A stretch of DNA of 64,000 nt from Sphingobacterium yanglingense. GTDB taxonomy: Bacteria > Bacteroidota > Bacteroidia > Sphingobacteriales > Sphingobacteriaceae. Each line of letters begins with the position of its first letter. Position 1 is the stretch's first letter. This document shows positions 36,798 to 45,645 of this stretch, piece after piece. Below the pieces are notes generated by a model. The model made no database searches. It saw nothing but the letters and a program-made list of their open reading frames with translations, and was not told the DNA's origin. The stretch lies in NCBI RefSeq assembly GCF_004363245.1, contig NZ_SNYV01000011.1, positions 868,001 through 932,000 on the forward strand. Reading direction: 5' to 3'. Made by a program: the position numbers and the translations under genes.

Positions 36798-37268
36798 ATG
36801 ACTCGCACCTTATTGACGGACAAGCAGTACTGCATCGAGAAATTTGAAGGCAAAGGCGGATGGACCTATGTCAGACTTCCGGAAATAGCACCGAGTAAAA
36901 ACGCTCCCTTTGGCTGGGTGAGGGTCAGTGGTTCTGTCGACCAATACCCCATCAAAGCCTATAACTTACAGTCTATGGGCCAAGGGGTACTTTTTCTACC
37001 TTTAAAAGCCGAGCTTCGAAAACATATTAAAAAGCAAGCCGGCGATCTGGTACATGTCATCCTATTTGAAGATAATACACCCACTGAAATTCCAGAAGAA
37101 TTAATGTTATGTCTATCGCAAGAAGATCAGATTTATGAAACCTTTTGCTCCTTTAGCGACGGCGAAAAGAAAAACATCGTAGACTGGATATACGCTGCCA
37201 AGACCGACCGTGTCAAGGTAGAGCGTATCGTTAAGACATTAGAACAGATCACCGCAAAAATCATTTAA
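36798..37268 (+). CDS. DUF1905 / YdeI-type protein
   Basis: 156 aa, cytoplasmic. The N-terminal half follows the DUF1905 pattern: FEGKGGWTYVRLPEIA, GWVRVSGSVDQYPIKAYNLQ, GVLFLPLKAELRKHIKKQAG, GDLVHVILFED. The C-terminal helical half (FCSFSDGEKKNIVDWIYAAK, then VERIVKTLEQI) matches the YdeI/OmpD-associated tail with the 'E-R-I' ending. Family function is poorly known, with links to bacteriocin tolerance reported for some members. An SDR gene starts six bases downstream and is probably co-transcribed. Confidence 0.75.
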   Translation: MTRTLLTDKQYCIEKFEGKGGWTYVRLPEIAPSKNAPFGWVRVSGSVDQYPIKAYNLQSMGQGVLFLPLKAELRKHIKKQAGDLVHVILFEDNTPTEIPEELMLCLSQEDQIYETFCSFSDGEKKNIVDWIYAAKTDRVKVERIVKTLEQITAKII

Positions 37269-37274
37269 AACTAC

Positions 37275-37970
37275 ATGGATAAAAAGACATACTTAATTTT
37301 TGGAGTCAGTAAAGGATTGGGAAAAGCAATCGCTCAACAGCTACCGAACAAAGAAGATACGGTATTTGGCATTTCGAGAAGTAAACCAAGCTACCTAGAA
37401 GAGCAAGAAAATATGCGCTGGATAGCCGCTGATTTAGCAGCACCTAGTTCAGCGAACCGCATATTAGTGGACGAAATCCAAGATCAAAAAATAGACTACT
37501 TTATCTATAATGTAGGAATCTGGGAAGGCCTCGCTTTCTCTCCTGACTATGATTTCCAAAACGTATCTGAAAGCGAAATTATTACTATTGTTAATACGAA
37601 TATCACCTCCTGCCTACTGACGGTACAATCAATTATCGCAAACCTCAAACAAGCGAGCAATGCAAAAGTGATTTTTATAGGGTCGACATGGGGGTTGGAT
37701 AATCATAAGGGCAAAGAAGTTGTCTTCTCGGCCTCCAAGTTTGCATTAAGGGGAATCATCCATGCTTTACGTGAGAATCTTCGCCAGCACAAGATTGGAG
37801 TCTCTGTTTTGAATCTCGGATATCTAGCGACCGAACCCGAAGATCAAGAAAGTGAAGCGCTCATCCCCATGGCAGACGTTATCTCAGCCCTTCGATTCAT
37901 AATGAGTACATCCAACTCCAGCTGTGTCAAAGAGATTAATATGCCAGCTATGCAGGACGACAATATATAG
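37275..37970 (+). CDS. SDR-family protein with catalytic Tyr replaced by Phe
   Basis: 231 aa, classical short-chain dehydrogenase fold. The cofactor-binding GxxxGxG motif is FGVSKGLGKAI (about 9-20), and the central NNAG-type segment reads YNVG (78-81). The active-site Ser is S137 in FIGSTWG and the Lys is K155 in SASKFALRG, a perfect match to the YSASKFALRG family signature except that F151 stands where the catalytic Tyr belongs (codon TTC at 37725-37727). The fold and cofactor site are intact, so it may bind NAD(P) without normal hydride chemistry. It follows the DUF1905 gene by six bases. Confidence 0.85.
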   Translation: MDKKTYLIFGVSKGLGKAIAQQLPNKEDTVFGISRSKPSYLEEQENMRWIAADLAAPSSANRILVDEIQDQKIDYFIYNVGIWEGLAFSPDYDFQNVSESEIITIVNTNITSCLLTVQSIIANLKQASNAKVIFIGSTWGLDNHKGKEVVFSASKFALRGIIHALRENLRQHKIGVSVLNLGYLATEPEDQESEALIPMADVISALRFIMSTSNSSCVKEINMPAMQDDNI

Positions 37971-37994
37971 GTTCATTTTCGATCGTATGGCCTG

Positions 37995-38462
37995 CTAATT
38001 TTTGCGGTCTCTATAATCGACTGCCTGTAGTGTGCCATCTTCTCGTTTGATATGTGTTTCGGCTCCAATTACGATATCTGTATTTTGCGCCGAGACACAT
38101 AACCAACCTTTTGGATGTTTTCGAGCGACAAAAAGAAACATATTATTCCTAGTACCAGCCTTACCATGCAAATCGCTCTGTCCCGATAGTTGCATCCGAG
38201 CATGTACCACAGCGATATCTTCAGAAAGATGCTTTACCTTTACTTTTCCCAATTTCAATAAAGAATCCTTAAAGATCACGGTCAGGCCATAGTCATGGGC
38301 TTTGCGAATAGCCTCCCGATTGTCCCACCAGATCCCAACCACATTAACAAAATCAGCGTTTTCTTCAAATAAATCGGCGATATAATCAGCGCAACGTAAG
38401 TTCCAGGCTTCAACGAATAAAACGGGAATATCTTCCGGTTTTGTAACTATAGGTGCTATCAT
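37995..38462 (-). CDS. SnoaL-like / DUF4440-type (SgcJ/EcaC family) protein
   Basis: 155 aa, no signal. The opening ALFVEAW-like segment (IPVLFVEAWNLRCADYIADL), the strand FEENADFVNVVGIWWDNREA, and the late VVHARMQLSG and FVARKHPKGWLCVSAQNTDI match the cone-shaped SnoaL/NTF2-like fold of SgcJ/EcaC proteins. Such small domains bind hydrophobic or steroid-like ligands or act as isomerases; catalytic residues cannot be named. It ends 24 bases from the SDR gene stop, converging with it. Confidence 0.8.
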   Translation of the reverse strand: MIAPIVTKPEDIPVLFVEAWNLRCADYIADLFEENADFVNVVGIWWDNREAIRKAHDYGLTVIFKDSLLKLGKVKVKHLSEDIAVVHARMQLSGQSDLHGKAGTRNNMFLFVARKHPKGWLCVSAQNTDIVIGAETHIKREDGTLQAVDYRDRKN

Positions 38463-38601
38463 TTTCTTTCTTTCAGGCTAGTGCCATTGAAACTGAATAT
38501 ACACTAATTTCGGCAAGATATAAAACAGGCTGTCTTGAAAGACATTTTTTAAAAGTATCCTATTCTTTCCTGTTTATCATGTCACCGACTTCAAAAAGAC
38601 C

Positions 38602-39069
38602 TTAAAAACTGCTATTCACAGAGATGTGAAAGCGAAATTGTTCGCATAGATTAAGAACCTCTTGTCTCCTTTCCTCCCTGCTCGCAGGATCGCTGAGCAG
38701 TTGGTCAAGATAAGCCATATACTCCGAAATAGTATCAACAAGCTGCGAATTAGGATGCGTTTCGGCCTCCATTGTGTTAATATCCAATAATCCCACCTGC
38801 TCAAATCCAACTTGAGCAAACGTTGTAGACTCCGGGAATAAGCGACGTAAAGTAAGGTAGTAGGCCAAAAGCAGAGGAGCAGAACAATCTTGAGCATGAT
38901 AAGTAGCACCATGCTCCTGTTGACACAAATAAATCGCTCGCTCTAGGTCACCGAAGCTCCCGGTTTGATGTGTCAACAGGTCGCATTTTCTCTTTGTTTC
39001 TATGATGGAATTGGTAATAGCTTCCTCTCTCATAAGGAATGTAATATTTGAATCAAAGAATATGCTCAT
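38602..39069 (-). CDS. unknown helical cytoplasmic protein under a palindromic promoter
   Basis: 155 aa from the ATG at 39069. A second ATG at 39033 (MREEAITNSIIETK) is also possible. It is mainly helical with charged residues (ERAIYLCQQEHGATYHAQDC, LLAYYLTLRRLFPESTTFAQ). There is no recognised family and no signal or membrane segment. Its promoter is unusual: a TACTTTTG -7 box and, 20 nt further up, the palindrome TTACGG-N4-CCGTAA, shared with the gene at 48672. It stands alone. Confidence 0.55.
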   Translation of the reverse strand: MSIFFDSNITFLMREEAITNSIIETKRKCDLLTHQTGSFGDLERAIYLCQQEHGATYHAQDCSAPLLLAYYLTLRRLFPESTTFAQVGFEQVGLLDINTMEAETHPNSQLVDTISEYMAYLDQLLSDPASREERRQEVLNLCEQFRFHISVNSSF

Positions 39070-39137
39070 GGTACTCTGCTGTGTTTGTGTGTAAAACTAT
39101 GGAATGCAATAGCGCAAAACATAATAAGTTTACAGGA

Positions 39138-39183
39138 CAAAAGTAAACAGTAGATTAAATCATTTTTACGGGAAACCGTAAAA
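39138..39183 (-). promoter_or_regulatory. palindrome plus -7 box promoter of 38602-39069
   Basis: Read leftward: TTACGG-TTTC-CCGTAA at 39181-39166 (inside a longer perfect 8-bp-arm repeat, 39164-39183), then 20 nt, then the exact -7 box TACTTTTG at 39145-39138. Transcription would start near 39133, some 64 nt before the ATG at 39069. The palindrome occupies the -33 position. Confidence 0.55.
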
Positions 39184-39197
39184 CCATAATTTTATAT

Positions 39198-40634
39198 TTA
39201 TCTCCATCCTCCCCCCACTGCTTTGTAGATATTGATCAATGCTAGAAATTGTGACTTTTTAAGCTCTAAAGCCTCTAATTTAGCATCCAGCACATCACGC
39301 TGTGTCGTCAATACCTCCAGGTACTCTGCTCTATTACCAGCAAACAATTCTTTCGAAATATCGATTGCACTACTCAGCACATCGACCTGTTGTTGTTGCT
39401 TTTCCATTTCTTGTTGTAGATTCGAAACGCCAGCCATTTGATTTGCTACCTCTAGGTAAGCATTCAATACCACTTGCTCATAGTTATATAAAGCCTGTAG
39501 TTGTCGAGCTGTAGCCGACTTAAACTCCGCCTGTATGGCGTCACGATTTATTAAAGGAGCAAACAAATCCCCTGCTAAAGAATATAACATGGACTCAGGA
39601 GCTTTAATCAAGTAAGAAGGCTTAAAAGCCTGTAATCCCACAGCTGCCGAAATATCCAACGAAGGATAAAACTCAGCTCTAGCAACCTTAACATCCAGTT
39701 CTGCAGCCTGTAACTCCAACTCAGCCTGCTTCACATCAGGTCTATTATGAAGGATCTGCGATGGAATACCTACTTTCAATTCCGAAGGAAGCGTCTCTGC
39801 TAAAGCATTATGATTTCTCGCAATAGGCTGTGAATACCTCCCTAACAAAAAGTTAATTCGATTTTCTGTCTCCACAGACCGCTGTTTAAGCTTGTAGGCC
39901 AAACCCTGCGTTTTCAATAACTCCGCTTTAAATTTTTGTACAGCCAGCTCATTGACACGTCCAACAGCCCGTTGCGCTATAACGACCTCTAATGCTTGTT
40001 GCTGCAAGGCAATATTACTATTGACCAGTTCAACCTGATTATCCAGACTGATCAACTCATAGTAGGATGACGCAATTTCGCCAATGAGATTGCTCAACAC
40101 AAAGTTCTTTCCTTCTACAGTAGCGAGATATCGATTTTGGGCAGCCCCTTGCGCCTGATGTAATTTACCCCATATATCAACCTCCCAATGTGCAGAGGCC
40201 ACCAATCCAAAATCTCCCAACGGATCAGGCATATGGTGCCCCGGCTCTATCTCAGTCGATGCATCCCCAGCACCCTGACTGGTATAACGTCCTACCTTTT
40301 CTATACCTGTTCCCACTTTCAGTCCCCCTTTTGGATATAGATTGCTCTTACGCATCGCGACATCGCTCTTTGCGATCTCGATTTCCTGAAGCACGATATT
40401 CAACTCCTTATTCCTTGATAAAGCCGTATCAATCAACACCTGTAAGTCTTTATCATTAAAGAAACACTTCCATGGAATACTAGCCCAGGAAGTACTATCC
40501 TCTTTCGCACTCTTGTAAACCTGAGGCAGATCCAGTTGAGGTTTTTGCTCTTTGATAGCAGGCACTTTACAGCCTGCTATAGATAAGCCTAGCATCGAAA
40601 AGACTAGGTATCTGAAATATGTTTTTTTATACAT
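39198..40634 (-). CDS. RND efflux outer-membrane factor (TolC/OprM type), lipoprotein
   Basis: 478 aa. A lipobox (GLSIAGC) near residue 22 shows an OprM-like lipoprotein. Two outer-membrane-efflux repeats, each with long helices, are visible (KELNIVLQEIEIAKSDVAM and the heptad-rich LELQAAELDVKVARAEFYPS with the FYPSLDISA motif). It forms the trimeric exit duct for the pump. Its first eight bases overlap the end of the pump gene. The hairpin after its stop lacks a U-tract, so I do not call a terminator. Confidence 0.9.
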   Translation of the reverse strand: MYKKTYFRYLVFSMLGLSIAGCKVPAIKEQKPQLDLPQVYKSAKEDSTSWASIPWKCFFNDKDLQVLIDTALSRNKELNIVLQEIEIAKSDVAMRKSNLYPKGGLKVGTGIEKVGRYTSQGAGDASTEIEPGHHMPDPLGDFGLVASAHWEVDIWGKLHQAQGAAQNRYLATVEGKNFVLSNLIGEIASSYYELISLDNQVELVNSNIALQQQALEVVIAQRAVGRVNELAVQKFKAELLKTQGLAYKLKQRSVETENRINFLLGRYSQPIARNHNALAETLPSELKVGIPSQILHNRPDVKQAELELQAAELDVKVARAEFYPSLDISAAVGLQAFKPSYLIKAPESMLYSLAGDLFAPLINRDAIQAEFKSATARQLQALYNYEQVVLNAYLEVANQMAGVSNLQQEMEKQQQQVDVLSSAIDISKELFAGNRAEYLEVLTTQRDVLDAKLEALELKKSQFLALINIYKAVGGGWR

Positions 40635-43600
40635 TATGATCGATCTCTTCGGTTAATGGATTATCTTCTTCATTTTTTATCAATTGCTTACCGACTGATA
40701 TCTTCGCAAAGATGTAATACAGCCCCGGTATCAGTAATATTCCTATAATCGTACCGAACAACATCCCTCCGGCCGCTGCAGTACCTATCGTACGGTTACC
40801 CAGCGCCCCAGGTCCCGAAGCGAATACCAACGGAATTAATCCAGCAATAAAGGCAAATGAAGTCATCAGAATCGGTCTGAAACGAACTTTAGCCCCTTGC
40901 ATAGCCGCCTCTAAAATCGGCACCCCATTCCTTCTCTCCTGTACCGCAAACTCTACGATCAGTACTGCATTCTTACCCAATAAACCGATGAGCATCACCA
41001 GAGCGATCTGTGCGTAGATATTATTTTCCAATCCAAAGACCTTCAGAAGGAAAAAAGCACCGAAAATACCAACCGGAAGCGATAGAATAACAGCTAGTGG
41101 AAGTATAAAACTCTCGTATTGTGCTGCCAGTACCAAATAGACAAAGCCCAGACAGATCAGGAAGATATAGATATCCTGATTGCCCCGTCCTACTTCATCT
41201 TTAGAAATACCAGCCCAATCGATACCATAACCCCTAGGTAGAGTCTTTGCTGCCACCTCAGTCACCGCCTTTATAGCCTCGCCACTACTGTAACCCGGAG
41301 CAGACGAACCACTTATCTCGGATGCATTAAACATATTGTGACGCGTTATTTCGGACAAGCCATACACCTTGTCCATATGCATAAAGGCAGAGAAAGGCAC
41401 CATTTCATCCTTATCGTTCTTGACATAGAGCTTCAATATATCCTGCGGTAGCGCTCTATATTCAGGTAGCGCCTGCACCATAACCTTATATTGACGACCG
41501 AATTTGATAAAATTTGTCTCGTAGTTACTACCGATCAATGTCGATAGCGTATTCATGGCATTTTCAATCGTAACCCCCTTTTGCTGCGCTACATCATTAT
41601 CGATATTGAGCATATACTGCGGAAAACTCGCGCTGTAGAATGTAAATACCGAAGACAGTTCAGGCCGTTTGTTCAGCTCTGCTACAAACTCCCGGCTCAC
41701 CTGTTCCATTTTCTGAAAATCACCACTCCCCTGCTTATCTAATAGACGCAACTCAAAACCACCAGCGGCTCCATATCCTGGTACAGCAGGCGGTTGGAAA
41801 AACTCAACCTGTGCCCCAGGAATATCCTTAGCCATCTCTTCCAGTTCTTCGATGATTTCCTGCGCGTTATGCTTCCGTTCGTTCCAATCTTTCAGATTGA
41901 TAAGACAAGTACCCGTATTGGCCGAAGTACCCTCAGTAAGAATCTCATAACCAGCTATAGAAGACACCGAAGCGACCCCATCAATATGTGCTGCCAGTTT
42001 CTGCAGCTTATTCGCAGCTTCGTTTGTCCGCTCCAACGATGCCCCGGCTGGGGTCTGTATGATGGCATATATCATACCCTGATCTTCATTTGGAATAAAA
42101 CCACCGGGCAGACTGTTGTTCATTAAATAAGCCCCTATACTAAAGATGACAATAATCAAAAATGTTAAGGCCCGCTTGTTGACCACCTTAGATAGAACCG
42201 ACTGGTATAATCCGAGTTGCTTTTCAAAGAAGCGATTGAAAGCGAGGATAAAACGATCCAAAACAGACAGTTTTTTCTTTCCGTGATGATTTTTTAATAG
42301 GATGGCACATAGTGCTGGAGTTAACGTTAAGGCCACAATTCCAGAAAGTATGATCGAGGTTGCCATCGTAATGGAAAACTGTCGGTAGAATACCCCTACC
42401 GGTCCCGACATAAAAGCCACTGGAATAAACACCGAAGCCATCAAAAACGTGATTGCGATGATTGCCCCTGCTATCTCATGTATCGCTTTCATCGTCGCCT
42501 TGAGTGGCGAAAGGTGCTCAATCTCCATCTTAGCATGCACTGCCTCAACCACAACAATCGCATCATCTACTACAATCCCGATCGCCAACACTAAGGCGAA
42601 TAAAGTGATCAGATTGATTGTTATGCCAAACAACTGCATAAACATAAATGTCCCTATCAAAGAAACAGGTACCGCTAAGGTAGGAACCAGGGTCGACCGC
42701 CAATCCCCTAAAAAGAGAAATACCACAATACCCACCAATATAAATGCCTCAATCAGTGTATGCACTACCTTCTCCATTGAAGCATCAAGGAACTTCGATA
42801 CATCATAACTGACTTCATACTTTAGTCCTTTCGGAAAGCTAGGTTCAAGCTCCTTCATCCTTGCTTTGACATCCTTTATAACCTGAGAGGCATTACTCCC
42901 GTAAGATTGTTTTAAGGTTATGGCTGCCGATGGCTTGTTATTTAATGTCGAGTACAAATCGTACAATGCACTTCCAAATTCTATGTCCGCAATATCCTTA
43001 AGTCTCAGCAACTCACCGTTGGGATTGGCTCTGACCACTATATTAGCATAGCCCTCTTCGTTGGTATATCGTCCTGAATATTTCAAAACATACTGAAAGG
43101 CTTGGGAGCGCTTACCTGAGGCATCTCCTGTCTTACCTGGAGATGCTTCCAAGCTCTGTTCCGACAACGCTTTCATTACCTCTTCTGCCGAAATTTTATA
43201 CGCTAACATACGGTCCGGTTTGAGCCAGATGCGCATCGCGTACTCCCGATTACCCAAAATATCAGCAGCACCGACTCCATCTACACGTTTCAATTCAGAC
43301 AGTACGTTTAGATCTGTATAGTTAAACAAAAAATTTCCATCCAGCGTGCTATCTTCCGAATACATATTGATATACATCAACATATTAGATTCCTCTCGGG
43401 TCACCTTTACCCCTTCCCGTACCACAATCGGAGGTAGTTTATTCACCACCGATGCTACACGGTTCTGTACATTCAGCGAAGCCTGATTCGGGTCTGTACC
43501 TAGATTAAAGATCACCTGTATAGAAGCCTCCCCATCATTACCAGCATCAGAGGCAATGTATTTCATTCCCGGCACTCCATTTAATGCCCTTTCCAGTGGA

Positions 43601-43788
43601 ATAATAACAGATTTGATCATTAACTCTCCGTTAGCTCCAGGGTATTCGGCCGTAATATTGACTTTCGGAGGTGAAATCGAAGGAAACTGCGTAACCGGCA
43701 ATGAAAAGATGGCAATAATACCTAGAAATAGAATTACCAACGAAATAACTATCGCCAATACAGGCCTGTGTATAAATTTATTAAACAT
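40627..43788 (-). CDS. RND multidrug efflux pump (AcrB/HAE1 family)
   Basis: 1053 aa, the normal length. Twelve membrane spans flank two large periplasmic loops. The family opening MFNKFIHRPVLAIVISLVIL and the proton-relay acidic pair in LAIGIVVDDAIVVVEAVHAK (about residue 410, matching AcrB Asp407/408) are present. The late Lys-bearing segment is MLIGLLGKNAVLIVEFA. It exports hydrophobic compounds by proton exchange across the inner membrane. It lies 22 bases after the adaptor and overlaps the outer-membrane factor gene by 8 bases, so the tripartite system is one operon. Substrate range unknown. Confidence 0.95.
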   Translation of the reverse strand: MFNKFIHRPVLAIVISLVILFLGIIAIFSLPVTQFPSISPPKVNITAEYPGANGELMIKSVIIPLERALNGVPGMKYIASDAGNDGEASIQVIFNLGTDPNQASLNVQNRVASVVNKLPPIVVREGVKVTREESNMLMYINMYSEDSTLDGNFLFNYTDLNVLSELKRVDGVGAADILGNREYAMRIWLKPDRMLAYKISAEEVMKALSEQSLEASPGKTGDASGKRSQAFQYVLKYSGRYTNEEGYANIVVRANPNGELLRLKDIADIEFGSALYDLYSTLNNKPSAAITLKQSYGSNASQVIKDVKARMKELEPSFPKGLKYEVSYDVSKFLDASMEKVVHTLIEAFILVGIVVFLFLGDWRSTLVPTLAVPVSLIGTFMFMQLFGITINLITLFALVLAIGIVVDDAIVVVEAVHAKMEIEHLSPLKATMKAIHEIAGAIIAITFLMASVFIPVAFMSGPVGVFYRQFSITMATSIILSGIVALTLTPALCAILLKNHHGKKKLSVLDRFILAFNRFFEKQLGLYQSVLSKVVNKRALTFLIIVIFSIGAYLMNNSLPGGFIPNEDQGMIYAIIQTPAGASLERTNEAANKLQKLAAHIDGVASVSSIAGYEILTEGTSANTGTCLINLKDWNERKHNAQEIIEELEEMAKDIPGAQVEFFQPPAVPGYGAAGGFELRLLDKQGSGDFQKMEQVSREFVAELNKRPELSSVFTFYSASFPQYMLNIDNDVAQQKGVTIENAMNTLSTLIGSNYETNFIKFGRQYKVMVQALPEYRALPQDILKLYVKNDKDEMVPFSAFMHMDKVYGLSEITRHNMFNASEISGSSAPGYSSGEAIKAVTEVAAKTLPRGYGIDWAGISKDEVGRGNQDIYIFLICLGFVYLVLAAQYESFILPLAVILSLPVGIFGAFFLLKVFGLENNIYAQIALVMLIGLLGKNAVLIVEFAVQERRNGVPILEAAMQGAKVRFRPILMTSFAFIAGLIPLVFASGPGALGNRTIGTAAAGGMLFGTIIGILLIPGLYYIFAKISVGKQLIKNEEDNPLTEEIDHNV

Positions 43789-43810
43789 CTTATATCGTTA
43801 TTAAAAAAGT

Positions 43811-44899
43811 CTATTCCGCTTGTATACGTAGATTAGACAATACCTTACGTGGTGCTTGAAACTCACCGATTACTTTATCCCCTTCATTCACTTTCTGTAC
43901 TCCTTCCAGCAGGATTACATCTTCGGTCTTCAGTCCATCAGACACGATGTATATATCCGGCAATGAGCCTGATATTATGATCCGACGGGCGTGCACCTCT
44001 CCTTTCTTGTCCACAACAAATACATAGGTCCTGTCTTGCAGTTCGTACGTCGCTTTCTGGGGTATCAGCAAGGCTTGACTCACGGGTACCTTCATCTGCA
44101 CCTTTCCAGTCTGTCCATTTTTAAGTAAACCTTCGGGATTCGGAAAACGGGCACGAAAGGCAATATTCCCAGTTTCGTTGTCAAACTCACTTTCGATCAG
44201 TTCTACAGCGCCTTTATAAGGTAGCATGGTGTTATTTGCCAGGAGAAGATCCAGGTTGTTCTCTGCTTTATGATCTTTATCATTTTTATAATCCAGATAC
44301 TCGCGCTCAGATACATTAAAATAGACCTGCATATTACTATTATCGGAGAGACTGGTCAATAAGGCTCCTTCATCAATAAGACTTCCCAGACGTAAGGGAA
44401 TCCTATTTATCGTTCCGCCAAATGGTGCACGTATCTCTGTAAAGGATAGGTGAGCCTTAGCGATGGACATTTCAGCCTTGGTCTGTTCGTATTTAGCCTT
44501 GGCCATTTTGACTTCGTTATTGGCTACAATATTTTTGCTGGCCAGGGTTTCTGCATTTTGCAGTTCGATAGCGGCCATATCCACTTCTGCTTTTGCTTTC
44601 TCATACTCCGCCTGGTATAGCGTAGGCATTATCTTAAATAGCAACTGCCCTTGAGTCACGTGCTGCCCCTCGTCTACATAGATCTGCTGTAGATAACCTT
44701 TCTCCTGAGCCCTGATTTCAATATTTTTGAGCGAACGTATCTGAGATACATACTCTCTAACGAGGCAAGTATCTGTTCTCAAAGGTGAAGTCACCGTAAA
44801 TTTTTCCTCTACGGAATGCTCGTGCCCCTTGCTAGTACAGGACATGCAAAAAATCGCACTAGCCACGATAAATAGATTGGCTTTCATTAAAATAAACAT
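43811..44899 (-). CDS. RND periplasmic adaptor, lipoprotein
   Basis: 362 aa from the ATG at 44899. The internal ATG at 44887 (MKANLFIVASAIFCMSC) also gives a clean lipobox, so that start is possible. The membrane-fusion-protein layout is clear: biotin-lipoyl hairpin (EIRAQEKGYLQQIYVDEGQH...GQLLFKI), coiled coil (AEYEKAKAEVDMAAIELQNA), beta-barrel (FRARFPNPEGLLKNGQTGKV). It links the inner-membrane pump to the outer-membrane duct. It is the first gene of the efflux operon; a palindrome that could be an operator lies about 180 bases upstream. Confidence 0.93.
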   Translation of the reverse strand: MFILMKANLFIVASAIFCMSCTSKGHEHSVEEKFTVTSPLRTDTCLVREYVSQIRSLKNIEIRAQEKGYLQQIYVDEGQHVTQGQLLFKIMPTLYQAEYEKAKAEVDMAAIELQNAETLASKNIVANNEVKMAKAKYEQTKAEMSIAKAHLSFTEIRAPFGGTINRIPLRLGSLIDEGALLTSLSDNSNMQVYFNVSEREYLDYKNDKDHKAENNLDLLLANNTMLPYKGAVELIESEFDNETGNIAFRARFPNPEGLLKNGQTGKVQMKVPVSQALLIPQKATYELQDRTYVFVVDKKGEVHARRIIISGSLPDIYIVSDGLKTEDVILLEGVQKVNEGDKVIGEFQAPRKVLSNLRIQAE

Positions 44900-45077
44900 T
44901 AGTAGTTAAACTTACTGATGAGAAGTAGACCTCAACCTGTTAGTACAGATGTAGGCTCATTCCCTCCATTCGGTTTACTGTATTACATGAGGTATATACC
45001 CCAATTAAAGTTGTTAAATAGTTATTATGAAGATCTTTCCGATTACAGATCATGTATTAGCCGACAGCTAACCAATG

Positions 45078-45091
45078 TTTGAACGTTCAAA
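45078..45091. promoter_or_regulatory. perfect 14-bp palindrome, possible repressor operator
   Basis: TTTGAACGTTCAAA is perfectly symmetrical and has the form of operators bound by TetR-type repressors. It lies in the 256-base gap between the efflux adaptor start and the 3' end of the small membrane-protein gene. No repressor gene is adjacent, so the binding protein is unknown. Confidence 0.4.
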
Positions 45092-45155
45092 AGAAACCGG
45101 AAGAAAAAAGAAAACCGTCTTAACTAAAAACGGATTTAGAAGCGCATAGGGTGCG

Positions 45156-45545
45156 CTAAATCAGTAGTACACGCTGTACCAAATATTGCTCCTGCGCTCT
45201 GGGAGCCAGGTAATAACAAAAAGGCAACCTTCGTTTGAAGAAAAAGAAAAATTGAATCAGCAGTCCTCCATACACCAACATAAAGAAGAAATGCGGAGAG
45301 GAGAAATACCTTTGAACGACAGAGAACAGATCCGCTTCGGATAAACTTTCTACAATAGAGTTTTGACTAAAAGGAGATTCTTGTTCTTGACCTATCCGAA
45401 AAACTTTAAATGGCTTAAATCGAGGTGAACTCTGGTGTAGGTTTGATATCGAGAAGGTGCTTACAGCTGTATTAGATGACAAGTATAATAGTGGGCAACA
45501 CAATGTCCACAGTACCATAAATGCTATCCAAAAATCCCTTTTCAT
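45156..45545 (-). CDS. small two-span membrane protein, unknown
   Basis: 129 aa with a membrane segment at each end (about 6-24, WIAFMVLWTLCCPLLYLSS, and about 87-104, FFFMLVYGGLLIQFFFFF). Between them lies a Ser/Pro-rich, probably periplasmic loop; a basic C-terminal tail follows. No family recognised. It lies 100 bases downstream of the response regulator gene on the same strand, so it might be the last gene of that unit, or stand alone. Confidence 0.5.
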   Translation of the reverse strand: MKRDFWIAFMVLWTLCCPLLYLSSNTAVSTFSISNLHQSSPRFKPFKVFRIGQEQESPFSQNSIVESLSEADLFSVVQRYFSSPHFFFMLVYGGLLIQFFFFFKRRLPFCYYLAPRAQEQYLVQRVLLI

Positions 45546-45645
45546 TTTCGCTCAAATTTACATTTAGGTATGAAATTCTAAATGCATTTAACGTTTTTTA
45601 ACTAAAAGGGATTTTCTGTTTAAAGATTTAAAATCTTAAAACCTA

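Noticed and set aside
38531..38550. Short hairpin followed by six T
   Set aside because: The stem has only five pairs and no rightward gene ends nearby.
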